Assembly (NCBI RefSeq): GCF_024584805.1
Contig: NZ_CP075715.1
Location: 5,854,526-5,918,525 of the forward strand
Source: Streptomyces sp. FIT100
GTDB taxonomy: Bacteria > Actinomycetota > Actinomycetes > Streptomycetales > Streptomycetaceae
Length of the DNA: 64,000 nucleotides
Direction: 5' to 3'
The position numbers and the translations under genes were made by a program. Shown piece after piece: positions 19,455-28,157 of the stretch (its first letter is position 1; each line of letters begins with the position of its first letter). Under the pieces are notes generated by a model. That model was not told the origin of the DNA and did no database searches. It was given only the letters and a program-made list of their open reading frames with translations.

Positions 19455-19967
19455 ATGAGCACCACCCAGAGCGAGAGGCTGCGCGGACTGCTCGAACCGC
19501 TCGTCAGCGCCGCGGATCTGGATCTGGAAGAGATCGAACTGTCCCGGGCCGGCCGTCGCCGTGTGCTGCGGGTCGTCGTGGATTCCGAGGACGGCGTCGA
19601 TCTGGACGCCTGCGCCGAGCTGAGCCGTGTCATCTCCGACAAGCTCGACGAGACCGACGCCATGGGCGACGACGAGTACCAGCTCGAAGTGACCTCCCCG
19701 GGAGCCGAGCGCCCGCTCAAGGAGCACCGTCACTACCTGCGCGCCAAGGGCCGGCTGGCCAGGTTCCAGCTGACCACCCCGGAGGGACAGCCCGCCGGTG
19801 AGCTGGTCGCGCGGATCCTCGACCTGGACGACGATGGCCTCGACCTGGAGGTGCCGGGCGTGAAGGGCCGTAAGCCCACCACCCGGCGCATCGCCTTCGA
19901 CGAGATCGCCAAGGCGCGTGTGGAGATCGAGTTCAGCCGCAAGGACAAGAAGGAAGAGGAGGCGTAG
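19455..19967 (+). CDS. rimP: Ribosome maturation factor RimP
   Basis: 170 residues; assists 30S subunit maturation. N-terminal domain with DLEEIELSRAGRRRVLRVVVDSEDGVDLD, then the conserved YQLEVTSPGAERPL signature and an SH3-like C-terminal domain, ending in a charged tail (RKDKKEEEA). The ATG at 19455 follows GAGGAG by eight bases. First gene of the conserved rimP-nusA-ylxR-infB cluster; nusA follows after 2 bases. Confidence 0.96.
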   Translation: MSTTQSERLRGLLEPLVSAADLDLEEIELSRAGRRRVLRVVVDSEDGVDLDACAELSRVISDKLDETDAMGDDEYQLEVTSPGAERPLKEHRHYLRAKGRLARFQLTTPEGQPAGELVARILDLDDDGLDLEVPGVKGRKPTTRRIAFDEIAKARVEIEFSRKDKKEEEA

Positions 19968-19969
19968 CC

Positions 19970-20977
19970 GTGGACATCGACGTGAAGCTCCTGAGGGGCT
20001 TGGCACAGGAGAAGGAGATTGCCTTCGACCTGTTGGTCGAGGCGATCGAGTCGGCCCTCCTCATCGCGTACCACCGCACCCCGGACAGCCGTCGCCACGC
20101 CCGTGTCGTGCTGGACCGCCAGACCGGTCATGTGACCGTGTGGGCCAAGGAGGACCCGTCCGAGCTCGAGGAGGGCCAGGAGCCCCGCGAGTTCGACGAC
20201 ACCCCGCACGACTTCGGCCGTATCGCCGCCTCGACCGCCCGCCAGGTCATCCAGCAGCGGCTGCGGGACGCCGAGAACGACGTCACCTTCGGCGAGTACG
20301 CCCGCCGTGAGGGGGATGTCGTCGCCGGCCAGGTCCAGCAGGGCAAGGACCCCAAGAACGTCCTGGTCAAGCTGGACGACAAGCTGGAGGCCATCCTGCC
20401 GGTGCAGGAGCAGGTGCCGGGCGAGGAGTACACGCACGGGCTGCGGCTGCGCACGTACGTCGTCCGGGTGGCCAAGGGGGTGCGCGGCCCGTCCGTCACC
20501 CTGTCGAGGACGCACCCCAATCTGGTGAAGAAGCTCTTCGCCCTGGAGGTCCCCGAGATCGCGGACGGCTCGGTCGAGATCGCCGCGATCGCCCGGGAGG
20601 CCGGCCACCGGACCAAGATCGCCGTGCGGTCGACCCGGAGCGGCCTGAACGCCAAGGGCGCGTGCATCGGCCCGATGGGCGGCCGTGTGCGCAATGTGAT
20701 GGCCGAGCTGCACGGCGAGAAGATCGACATCGTCGACTGGTCGGACGACCCGGGCGAGATGGTCGCCAACGCGCTCTCCCCGGCGCGGGTATCCAAGGTC
20801 GAGATCGTCGACCTCGCCGCCCGCTCGGCCCGGGTGACGGTGCCGGACTACCAGCTGTCGCTGGCGATCGGCAAGGAAGGGCAGAACGCCCGGCTCGCCG
20901 CCCGTCTCACCGGATGGCGTATCGACATCCGCCCGGACACCGAGCAGCCGGCCGAGCAGCCGGCCGAGCAGGACTGA
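19970..20977 (+). CDS. nusA: Transcription termination/antitermination factor NusA
   Basis: 335 residues starting at GTG 19970, two bases after rimP. N-terminal RNA-polymerase-binding domain, S1 domain (~125-200; REGDVVAGQVQQG), KH1 and KH2 (~230-325; SLAIGKEGQNARLAARLTGW). It lacks the C-terminal acidic repeats found in E. coli, as in other actinobacteria. The C-terminus ends in an EQPAEQPAEQD repeat encoded by a 12-bp direct repeat. Binds RNA polymerase and nascent RNA. Confidence 0.96.
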   Translation: MDIDVKLLRGLAQEKEIAFDLLVEAIESALLIAYHRTPDSRRHARVVLDRQTGHVTVWAKEDPSELEEGQEPREFDDTPHDFGRIAASTARQVIQQRLRDAENDVTFGEYARREGDVVAGQVQQGKDPKNVLVKLDDKLEAILPVQEQVPGEEYTHGLRLRTYVVRVAKGVRGPSVTLSRTHPNLVKKLFALEVPEIADGSVEIAAIAREAGHRTKIAVRSTRSGLNAKGACIGPMGGRVRNVMAELHGEKIDIVDWSDDPGEMVANALSPARVSKVEIVDLAARSARVTVPDYQLSLAIGKEGQNARLAARLTGWRIDIRPDTEQPAEQPAEQD

Positions 20978-21108
20978 CCCGGTCCAGGGCCCTGGAAACA
21001 CGGCGCTCACCCGTTGCGTGACCGCGGGATCGCCGAGAGTTTTGAGCCATCAACTGTTCGATTCTTGCCCCAAAGGGGTGAGGTCGGTACGGGGAGGTAG
21101 ACTTAACG

Positions 21109-21387
21109 TTGTCTGGCCGGACGCAAGCCCGCGCCTGCCCTGAGCGAACCTGCGTGGGATGCCGGGAGCGAGCGGCCAAGAGCGATCTGCTGCGCATCGT
21201 GGCGATCGAGGACGCATGTGTCCCCGATCATCGCGGTACGCTGCCCGGCCGGGGTGCGTATCTGCACCCCGCCTCGGTCTGTCTCGACCTGGCGGTCCGC
21301 CGCCGGGCGTTCCCGAGGGCCCTCAGGGTCCAGGGGCCGCTCGATACCGCGGATGTTCGCCTGGCCGTCGAGAAGACGGCGGCGTAG
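21109..21387 (+). CDS. ylxR: YlxR family RNA-binding protein
   Basis: 92 residues from a TTG at 21109, about ten bases after a GGGGAGGTAG ribosome-binding site. The family signature is complete: CPERTCVGCRER near the N-terminus and GRGAYLHP in the middle, followed by a basic helix. YlxR proteins bind nucleoid or RNA (and RNase P RNA has been implicated in related species). It always lies between nusA and infB, as here. Confidence 0.93.
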   Translation: MSGRTQARACPERTCVGCRERAAKSDLLRIVAIEDACVPDHRGTLPGRGAYLHPASVCLDLAVRRRAFPRALRVQGPLDTADVRLAVEKTAA

Positions 21388-21471
21388 GCAGCACCGTAAG
21401 AAGAGAGAAAGCAGTACCGCACGGAACCCCATGCGGTCAGGTACCTCGCGAGTCGGAAGTAGGTCGAGATT

Positions 21472-21505
21472 GCGATGAGCACTCGATGAGTACGCGATGA
21501 GTACG
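21472..21505. repeat. Three 11-bp tandem repeats upstream of infB
   Basis: Units of the type CGATGAGTACG occur three times in tandem (the first with one or two differences) about 50-85 bases before the infB start. The phase does not form a reading frame of note. Confidence 0.7.
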
Positions 21506-21555
21506 CCCATGAAGTAGCGACGGTCCGGCGGTAACCCGGACCTAAAAGGAGCGAA

Positions 21556-24500
21556 GTGGCTAAGGTCCGGGTATACGAACTCGCCAAGGAGTTCGGTGTA
21601 GAGAGCAAGGCCGTCATGGCCAAGCTCCAAGAACTCGGTGAATTCGTCCGTTCGGCGTCCTCGACGATCGAGGCGCCGGTTGTACGCAAATTGACTGATG
21701 CTTTCCAGCAGGGCTCCGGGGCCTCCCCCGCGAAGCGCGCTGCCGGAAAGCCCGCGGCGCCGCGCAAGGCGACGCCTGCGAAGCCCGCCGCGCCCTCCCC
21801 GGCGCAGGCGGCGCGTCCCGCTGCCCCCAAGCCCGGCGCCCCGGCCCCCAAGCCGGCCGCTGCCGAGGCTCCCAAGAGTGTTCCCGCGGCCCCGGCACCC
21901 GCCCCCGGCCCTCGGCCGACCCCGGGCCCCAAGCCCCCGGCCGCGCCGAAGCCGGCTCCGGTCACCCCGGCCGCTCCGGTTGCTCCGGTTGCACCGGCCG
22001 CTCCGGCCGCGCCGGAGTTCACCGCGCCTCCGGCAGCTCCGGCCGCCGGTCCCCGGCCCGGTGCCACTCCCGGCCCGCGTCCGTCCGCCCGCCCCGGTCA
22101 GGGCGGCGGTCAGGGCGGTGGCCGTTCCGGTGCCCCGCGCCCCGGCGGCGAACGTCAGGGCCCCCGTCCGGGCGGCCGACCCGCGGGTCCGCGTCCGGGC
22201 AACAACCCGTTCACCTCTGGTGGCTCCACCGGCATGGCGCGCCCGCAGGCGCCCCGTCCGGGCGGCGCCCCGCGTCCCGGTGGCGCCGGTGCCCCGGGTG
22301 GTCCGCGTCCGCAGGGCGCCGGTCAGGGCGGTCCCCGTCCGCAGGGCGGCGGCCCCCGTCCGACCCCGGGCGGCATGCCGCGTCCGCAGGCTCCGCGCGG
22401 AGCCGGTGGCCCCGGTGGCGGCCCCGGTGGTAACCGTCCGAACCCGGGCATGATGCCGCAGCGTCCCGCTGCCGGCCCGCGTCCCGGTCCCGGCGGCGGT
22501 GGCCGTGGTCCCGGCGGCCCCGGTGGCCGTCCGGGTGGCGGCGGCGGTGGCGGCGGTCGTCCCGGCTTCGCCGGCCGTCCGGCCGGTCCCGGCGGCGGCG
22601 GTCGTCCCGGTGGCGGCGGTGGCGGCTTCGGCGGCCCGCGTCCCGGTGGCGGCGGCTTCGGCGGCGGCCCCGGCGGCGGTGGCGGCGGCGGTCGTCCCGG
22701 CTTCGGCGGTCGTCCCGGTGGTCCCGGCGGCCGTGGTGGCACGCAGGGTGCGTTCGGCCGTCCCGGCGGTCCGGCGCGCCGTGGCCGTAAGTCGAAGCGG
22801 CAGAGGCGCCAGGAGTACGAGGCCATGCAGGCCCCGTCCGTCGGCGGTGTGATGCTGCCTCGTGGCAACGGCGAGACCGTCCGTCTGTCGCGCGGTGCGT
22901 CCCTCACCGACTTCGCGGAGAAGATCAACGCCAACCCGGCGTCGCTCGTCGCCGTGATGATGAACCTCGGCGAGATGGTCACGGCCACCCAGTCCGTGTC
23001 CGACGAGACGCTGCAGCTTCTCGCCGGCGAGATGAACTACACGGTTCAGATCGTCAGCCCGGAGGAGGAGGACCGCGAGCTTCTCGAGTCCTTCGACATC
23101 GAGTTCGGCGAGGACGAGGGCGGCGAGGAGTTCCTGGTCGCACGTCCGCCGGTGGTGACCGTCATGGGTCACGTCGACCACGGTAAGACGCGACTGCTCG
23201 ACGCCATCCGCAAGACGAACGTCGTCGCGGGCGAGGCCGGCGGTATCACCCAGCACATCGGTGCGTACCAGGTCTCGACCAAGGTCAACGAGGAAGAGCG
23301 CCGCATCACCTTCATCGACACCCCGGGTCACGAGGCGTTCACCGCCATGCGTGCCCGTGGTGCCAAGTCGACCGACATCGCGATCCTCGTGGTGGCGGCC
23401 AACGACGGTGTGATGCCCCAGACGATCGAGGCGCTGAACCACGCCAAGGCGGCCGACGTGCCGATCGTGGTCGCGGTCAACAAGATCGACGTCGAGGGTG
23501 CGGACCCGACCAAGGTGCGCGGTCAGCTGACCGAGTTCGGCCTGGTGGCCGAGGAGTACGGCGGCGAGACCATGTTCGTCGACATCTCCGCCAAGCAGGG
23601 TCTGAACATCGACTCCCTGCTGGAGGCCGTGGTCCTGACGGCGGACGCCGCCCTGGACCTGCGTGCCAACCCGGAGCAGGACGCGCAGGGCATCGCGATC
23701 GAGTCCCACCTCGACCGCGGCCGCGGTGCCGTCTCGACCGTCCTGGTCCAGCGCGGAACGCTGCGCATCGGCGACACGATGGTGGTCGGCGACGCGTACG
23801 GCCGTGTCCGGGCGATGCTCGACGACAAGGGCAACAACGTCGAGGAAGCGGCTCCGTCGACCCCCGTCCTGGTCCTGGGTCTCACCAACGTCCCGGGCGC
23901 CGGCGACAACTTCCTGGTCGTCGACGAGGACCGCACGGCCCGCCAGATCGCCGAGAAGCGCGCCGCCCGTGAGCGCAACGCCGCGTTCGCCAAGCGCACC
24001 CGCAGGGTGTCGCTGGAGGACCTGGACAAGGTGCTCAAGGCCGGCGAGGTCCAGCAGCTCAACCTCATCATCAAGGGCGACGCGTCCGGTGCGGTGGAGG
24101 CTCTCGAGTCCTCGCTGCTCCAGCTCGACGTCGGCGAAGAGGTCGACATCCGGGTCCTGCACCGCGGTGTCGGTGCGGTCACCGAGTCGGACATCGACCT
24201 GGCGACCGGCTCCGACGCCATCGTGATCGGCTACAACGTGCGCGCCGCCGGGCGTGCCACGCAGATGGCCGAGCGCGAGGGTGTGGACGTCCGCTACTAC
24301 TCGGTCATCTACCAGGCGATCGAGGAGATCGAGGCGGCCCTCAAGGGCATGCTCAAGCCGGAGTACGAAGAGGTCGAGCTCGGCACGGCGGAGATCCGCG
24401 AGGTCTTCCGCTCGTCCAAGCTGGGCAACATCGCGGGTGTTCTCATCCGCTCCGGCGAGGTCAAGCGCAACACCAAGGCGCGCCTCGTCCGCGACGGCAA

Positions 24501-24666
24501 GGTCATCGCGGAGAACCTCAACATCGAGGGTCTGCGTCGCTTCAAGGACGACGTCACCGAGATCCGCGAAGGCTTCGAGGGTGGTATCAACCTCGGAAAC
24601 TTCAACGACATCAAGGTCGACGACGTCATCGCGACGTACGAGATGCGCGAGAAGCCGCGCGGCTGA
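21556..24666 (+). CDS. infB: Translation initiation factor IF-2
   Basis: 1036 residues from GTG 21556 with AAGGAG just upstream. Order: IF2N domain (~1-54), a long Ala/Pro segment (~55-200), a Gly/Arg/Pro/Gln-rich segment (~200-415), a second IF2N domain, then the GTPase domain with G1 GHVDHGKT (from residue ~538), G3 DTPGHEAF and G4 NKID. Beta-barrel and C-terminal domains binding fMet-tRNA complete it. The G domain delivers initiator tRNA to the ribosome. The low-complexity insert is very large, as usual in Streptomyces IF-2. Confidence 0.97.
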   Translation: MAKVRVYELAKEFGVESKAVMAKLQELGEFVRSASSTIEAPVVRKLTDAFQQGSGASPAKRAAGKPAAPRKATPAKPAAPSPAQAARPAAPKPGAPAPKPAAAEAPKSVPAAPAPAPGPRPTPGPKPPAAPKPAPVTPAAPVAPVAPAAPAAPEFTAPPAAPAAGPRPGATPGPRPSARPGQGGGQGGGRSGAPRPGGERQGPRPGGRPAGPRPGNNPFTSGGSTGMARPQAPRPGGAPRPGGAGAPGGPRPQGAGQGGPRPQGGGPRPTPGGMPRPQAPRGAGGPGGGPGGNRPNPGMMPQRPAAGPRPGPGGGGRGPGGPGGRPGGGGGGGGRPGFAGRPAGPGGGGRPGGGGGGFGGPRPGGGGFGGGPGGGGGGGRPGFGGRPGGPGGRGGTQGAFGRPGGPARRGRKSKRQRRQEYEAMQAPSVGGVMLPRGNGETVRLSRGASLTDFAEKINANPASLVAVMMNLGEMVTATQSVSDETLQLLAGEMNYTVQIVSPEEEDRELLESFDIEFGEDEGGEEFLVARPPVVTVMGHVDHGKTRLLDAIRKTNVVAGEAGGITQHIGAYQVSTKVNEEERRITFIDTPGHEAFTAMRARGAKSTDIAILVVAANDGVMPQTIEALNHAKAADVPIVVAVNKIDVEGADPTKVRGQLTEFGLVAEEYGGETMFVDISAKQGLNIDSLLEAVVLTADAALDLRANPEQDAQGIAIESHLDRGRGAVSTVLVQRGTLRIGDTMVVGDAYGRVRAMLDDKGNNVEEAAPSTPVLVLGLTNVPGAGDNFLVVDEDRTARQIAEKRAARERNAAFAKRTRRVSLEDLDKVLKAGEVQQLNLIIKGDASGAVEALESSLLQLDVGEEVDIRVLHRGVGAVTESDIDLATGSDAIVIGYNVRAAGRATQMAEREGVDVRYYSVIYQAIEEIEAALKGMLKPEYEEVELGTAEIREVFRSSKLGNIAGVLIRSGEVKRNTKARLVRDGKVIAENLNIEGLRRFKDDVTEIREGFEGGINLGNFNDIKVDDVIATYEMREKPRG

Positions 24667-24679
24667 CGCACACAGTGGT

Positions 24680-24720
24680 CGGGGCCGGTCGGCGGGACGT
24701 AATCCCGTCGATCGGCCCCG
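24680..24720 (+). terminator. Long hairpin after infB
   Basis: 18-bp stem with two G-U pairs (24680-24697 with 24703-24720) and a 5-base loop, 14 bases after the infB stop. It may attenuate readthrough into ylxP-rbfA-truB. Confidence 0.8.
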
Positions 24721-24806
24721 GCCGTGCGTGTACGGTTTCATGATGTCCCTGCCAAGAGCGGGCAGGGCGTCTACCTAACCCGTACCGGCGGGACATCCGG
24801 ACATAC

Positions 24807-25100
24807 ATGTTTGTGGGGACGCTGTCCTTCGACCTGCTTCTCGGCGATGTCCGGTCGCTGAAGGAGAAACGCTCCGTGGTCCGCCCGATCGTGGCCGAAC
24901 TCCAGCGCAAATACGCGGTGGCCGTGGCCGAAGTGGGCGATCAGAACCTCCACCGCAGGGCCGAGATCGGCCTCGCGGCGGTGTCCGGGGATCCGGCACA
25001 CCTCACAGATGTACTGGACCGGTGCGAGCGCCTTGTCGCCGCCCGGCCGGAAGTGGAGCTGCTGTCGGTTCGACGGCGGCTGCACGGTGACGAAGACTGA
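24807..25100 (+). CDS. ylxP: DUF503 family protein (YlxP)
   Basis: 97 residues. The family pattern is plain: FVGTLSFDLLL at the start, RSLKEKRSVVRPI and VAEVGDQNLHRRAEIGLA. Small dimeric ferredoxin-fold protein of unclear role, always near infB and rbfA. The ATG at 24807 lacks an obvious Shine-Dalgarno. It follows the infB terminator by about 85 bases, so it may have its own promoter. Confidence 0.92.
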   Translation: MFVGTLSFDLLLGDVRSLKEKRSVVRPIVAELQRKYAVAVAEVGDQNLHRRAEIGLAAVSGDPAHLTDVLDRCERLVAARPEVELLSVRRRLHGDED

Positions 25101-25125
25101 GTAGAGCGAAAGAGGAGAAGGACCG

Positions 25126-25593
25126 GTGGCCGACAACGCGCGGGCCCGCAAGCTGGCCGATCGCATCCAGGTCGTGGTCGCGGAGACCCTGGACCGGCGT
25201 ATCAAGGATCCGCGGCTGGGCTTCGTCACGATCACGGACGCCCGGGTCACCGGCGACCTGCGGGAGGCCACGGTCTTCTACACGGTCTACGGGGACGACG
25301 AGGAGCGCGCCGCGTCCGCCGCGGCGCTGGAGTCCGCCAAGGGCGTCCTCCGCTCCGAGGTGGGCAGGCAGACCGGGGTGCGCTTCACGCCGACGCTGAC
25401 CTTCGTCCCGGACGCCCTGCCGGACACGGCACGGACCATCGACGACCTGCTCGACAAGGCCCGGGCCAAGGACGCGGAGGTCCGCCAGACCGCCGTGGGC
25501 AAGGCCCACGCAGGCGAGGCCGACCCGTACCGCAAGCCGGAGGACGAGGACGAGGGCCGGGACGACGAGGGCGAGGGCGAAGCCTCCGCATGA
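25126..25593 (+). CDS. rbfA: 30S ribosome-binding factor A
   Basis: 155 residues from GTG 25126, with a GAGGAGAAGG ribosome-binding stretch. A KH-like fold with RARKLADRIQVVVAETL and DPRLGFVTITDARVTGDL, then a Glu/Asp-rich C-terminal tail (~130-155) longer than in E. coli. It assists late 30S maturation. The stop overlaps the truB start by 4 bases (ATGA), so the two are coupled. Confidence 0.95.
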   Translation: MADNARARKLADRIQVVVAETLDRRIKDPRLGFVTITDARVTGDLREATVFYTVYGDDEERAASAAALESAKGVLRSEVGRQTGVRFTPTLTFVPDALPDTARTIDDLLDKARAKDAEVRQTAVGKAHAGEADPYRKPEDEDEGRDDEGEGEASA

Positions 25594-26492
25594 GCCAGCA
25601 GGACAGGACGCCCGACGGGCTTGTCATCGTGGACAAGCCGTCGGGCTTCACTTCGCACGACGTCGTCGCGAAGATGCGTGGAATCGCGCGTACCCGCAGG
25701 GTCGGGCACGCGGGCACCCTCGACCCGATGGCGACCGGTGTGCTCGTCCTCGGCGTCGAGAAGGCCACCAAGCTCCTCGGCCATCTCGCGCTGACCGAGA
25801 AGGAGTACCTCGGTACGATCCGGCTCGGCCAGAACACGGTCACCGACGACGCCGAGGGCGAGATCACCTCCTCCACGGACGCCTCCGGGGTCGCGCGCGA
25901 CGCCGTCTACGCGGGCGTCGCCGAGCTGACCGGCGACATCATGCAGGTGCCGTCCAAGGTCAGCGCCATCAAGATCGACGGCAAGCGCTCGTACGCACGC
26001 GTACGGGGCGGCGAGGAGTTCGACATCCCGGCCCGGCCGGTGACCGTCTCCTCGTTCCAGGTGTACGACATCCGCGAGGCCGTCGCCGACGACGGGACCC
26101 CGGTCGTCGACCTGGTCGTCTCGGTCGTCTGCTCCTCCGGTACGTACATCCGCGCCCTCGCCCGTGACCTGGGCGCCGGGCTCGGCGTCGGCGGGCACCT
26201 GACCGCGCTGCGCCGCACCCGCGTGGGCCCGTACAAGCTGGATGTGGCGAAGACACTGGACCAGCTCCAGGAGGAGCTGACCGTCATGCCGATCGGGGAG
26301 GCCGCGGCCGCGGCGTTCCCGCGCTGGGTCGTCGACGAGAGGCGTGCCCGGCTGCTCGCCAACGGCGTACGGCTGGACATGCCGGTGTACGAGACCCAGG
26401 GGCCGATCGCGGTCTTCGGGCCGGAGGACCGGCTGCTGGCGCTCGTGGAGCAGCAGCACGGCAAGGCGAAGAGCCTGGCCGTCTTCGGCTGA
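25590..26492 (+). CDS. truB: tRNA pseudouridine(55) synthase
   Basis: 300 residues. The catalytic Asp lies in RRVGHAGTLDPMATGVLVLG (about residue 47). The KSYARVRGG-type segment and the C-terminal domain follow. Converts U55 of the T-loop to pseudouridine. ATG at 25590 overlaps the rbfA stop. A hairpin 27 bases after its stop closes the unit. Confidence 0.95.
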   Translation: MSQQDRTPDGLVIVDKPSGFTSHDVVAKMRGIARTRRVGHAGTLDPMATGVLVLGVEKATKLLGHLALTEKEYLGTIRLGQNTVTDDAEGEITSSTDASGVARDAVYAGVAELTGDIMQVPSKVSAIKIDGKRSYARVRGGEEFDIPARPVTVSSFQVYDIREAVADDGTPVVDLVVSVVCSSGTYIRALARDLGAGLGVGGHLTALRRTRVGPYKLDVAKTLDQLQEELTVMPIGEAAAAAFPRWVVDERRARLLANGVRLDMPVYETQGPIAVFGPEDRLLALVEQQHGKAKSLAVFG

Positions 26493-26519
26493 GCCCCGCC
26501 GTGTGATGTGCGGTACACC

Positions 26520-26550
26520 GTGGAGCGGGCACGGCCGCTGCCCGCTCCAC
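26520..26550 (+). terminator. Hairpin terminator after truB
   Basis: 12-bp perfect stem (26520-26531 with 26539-26550), 7-base loop. The following 184 bases to ribF should hold its promoter; I see no FMN-riboswitch-like structure there. Confidence 0.8.
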
Positions 26551-26734
26551 GATCCCCCTCGGAAGGGGTCTGTCCGCCACGGTCAACGGATTCACCCCGC
26601 CGAACGGGCGCTCGGAGTGAACCGAGGGAGCGTTGGGGGGCGCGTTCGTCGGGCTCCGCGGGCATGGCAGTCTTAGAACTGCTTGATTTGGTCAATGACG
26701 GACACAGGTTCGGTTCGGGCGAGGAGCGGTCACA

Positions 26735-27685
26735 GTGCAGCGCTGGCGTGGCTTGGAGGACATCCCCCAGGACTGGGGACGCAGCGTCGTCACCATCGGC
26801 TCCTACGACGGCGTCCACCGGGGGCACCAGCTGATCATCGGGCGCGCCGTGGAGCGGGCCCGCGAGCTAGGGGTGCCGTCGGTCGTCGTCACCTTCGACC
26901 CGCACCCGAGTGAGGTCGTCCGCCCCGGCAGCCACCCGCCGCTGCTCGCCCCGCACCACCGGCGCGCGGAGCTGATGGCGGAGCTCGGTGTCGACGCGGT
27001 GCTGATCCTCCCCTTCACGTCGGAGTTCTCGAAGCTGTCGCCCGCGGACTTCATCGTGAAGGTCCTCGTCGACAAGCTGCACGCGTGCGCCGTGATCGAG
27101 GGCCCGAACTTCCGCTTCGGCCACAGGGCGGCGGGGAACGTGGACTTCCTCGCCGAGCTCGGCCGCACCTACGACTACGAGGTCGAGGTCGTCGATCTGT
27201 ACGTACGGGGTGAAGCGGGTGGCGGCGAGCCCTTCTCGTCGACGCTGACGCGGCGGCTGATCACCGGTGGCGACGTCGAGGGCGCCGCCGAGATCCTCGG
27301 CCGCCCCCACCGCGTCGAGGGCGTCGTCGTGCGCGGCGCCCAGCGCGGCCGGGAGCTGGGCTATCCGACGGCGAACGTCGAGACGCTCCCGCACACGGCG
27401 ATCCCCGCGGACGGGGTGTACGCGGGCTGGCTCACCGCCGACGGCGAGCGCATGCCGGCCGCGATCTCCGTCGGCACGAACCCGCAGTTCGACGGCACCG
27501 AGCGCACGGTCGAGGCGTACGCCATCGACCGCGTCGGGCTCGACCTGTACGGGCTGCACGTGGCCGTGGACTTCCTCGCGTACGTGCGGGGCATGGAGAA
27601 GTTCGTGTCGATCGAGGCGCTGCTGGACGCGATCGCGGAGGACGTGAAGCGGGCGCGGGAACTGACCACTGCGTACGACGCGTAG
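26735..27685 (+). CDS. ribF: Bifunctional riboflavin kinase/FAD synthetase
   Basis: 316 residues from GTG 26735, ten bases after GAGGAG. The N-terminal nucleotidyltransferase (FAD synthetase) has GSYDGVHRGHQ with the H-x-G-H signature. The C-terminal kinase has RGRELGYPTANVET (PTAN motif). Makes FMN then FAD in the cytosol. Last gene of the translation-related cluster. Confidence 0.96.
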   Translation: MQRWRGLEDIPQDWGRSVVTIGSYDGVHRGHQLIIGRAVERARELGVPSVVVTFDPHPSEVVRPGSHPPLLAPHHRRAELMAELGVDAVLILPFTSEFSKLSPADFIVKVLVDKLHACAVIEGPNFRFGHRAAGNVDFLAELGRTYDYEVEVVDLYVRGEAGGGEPFSSTLTRRLITGGDVEGAAEILGRPHRVEGVVVRGAQRGRELGYPTANVETLPHTAIPADGVYAGWLTADGERMPAAISVGTNPQFDGTERTVEAYAIDRVGLDLYGLHVAVDFLAYVRGMEKFVSIEALLDAIAEDVKRARELTTAYDA

Positions 27686-27705
27686 CGCCTCCGGCGGGTG
27701 CGGGT

Positions 27706-27727
27706 GGGGGCGAGTGAGCTTGCCCCC
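27706..27727 (+). terminator. Short hairpin after ribF
   Basis: 9-bp stem with one G-U pair (27706-27714 with 27719-27727) and a TGAG loop. Confidence 0.65.
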
Positions 27728-28140
27728 GCTTAGGGGCGCCGTCTGTGGCTGTCCTCAATCGCCGGACGGGCTTCGAGGTGGGGTCGGCGGGTGGGGTGGC
27801 GTGTCGTGGCCCCTCCGGGCTCGACTCCTCGGGTGGCGGCGGTCCGGTGAGTTCTGTTGGTGCCCGGTGCCAGCCGCCACCCCCCCCGCAGGGCCGACCC
27901 TCCACAGCCCCGCCCCGTGGCATCGTCCCCGGGCGCGAGTTGGGGTGGTCGTGGTCCCATGGCTGGGGCTGTTACCCCCACCCCCTGTTTGTGGGCATTC
28001 GTCCGGCAGGGCGAGCGAAGCGAGATGGGGGCACCCCCAGGCGAAGCTCTGGGGGAGGTTGGGCACAAACCCGCCCACCGGGCCGCAGGCGTCCGTGAAT
28101 GCTCAGGCGCCGCGCATCCGGGGCGTTGGCCCACCGGGCC
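27728..28140. other. Intergenic stretch with Streptomyces-type dispersed repeats, no gene
   Basis: The gap between the convergent ribF and ABC-transporter units. It contains the common Streptomyces motif GTCCTCAATCGCCGGACG (around 27747) and a CCCCCAG-GCGAAGCT-CTGGGGG hairpin (28034-28055) followed by GAGGTTGGGCAC. Open frames here have unnatural composition and no start signals, and I do not count them as genes. Its AT/GC texture (CCACCCCC runs) is unlike neighbouring coding sequence. Confidence 0.75.
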
Positions 28141-28157
28141 GACGGGCCGTGCCCGTC
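28141..28157 (-). terminator. Small hairpin at the end of the ABC-transporter operon
   Basis: 7-bp perfect stem with a 3-base loop, touching the stop codon of the last ABC gene (read leftward). Weak as a terminator on its own. Confidence 0.4.

Noticed and set aside
21103..24741. Leftward open frame of about 1200 codons over infB
   Set aside because: A shadow of the GC-rich IF-2 gene, with biased Arg/Gly/Thr composition.
26551..26734. FMN riboswitch upstream of ribF
   Set aside because: I see no conserved RFN-type core; ribF belongs to the translation operon region and does not need one.
27728..28155. Small genes in the gap between ribF and the ABC operon
   Set aside because: Frames overlap common intergenic repeats, lack ribosome-binding sites and look compositionally random.
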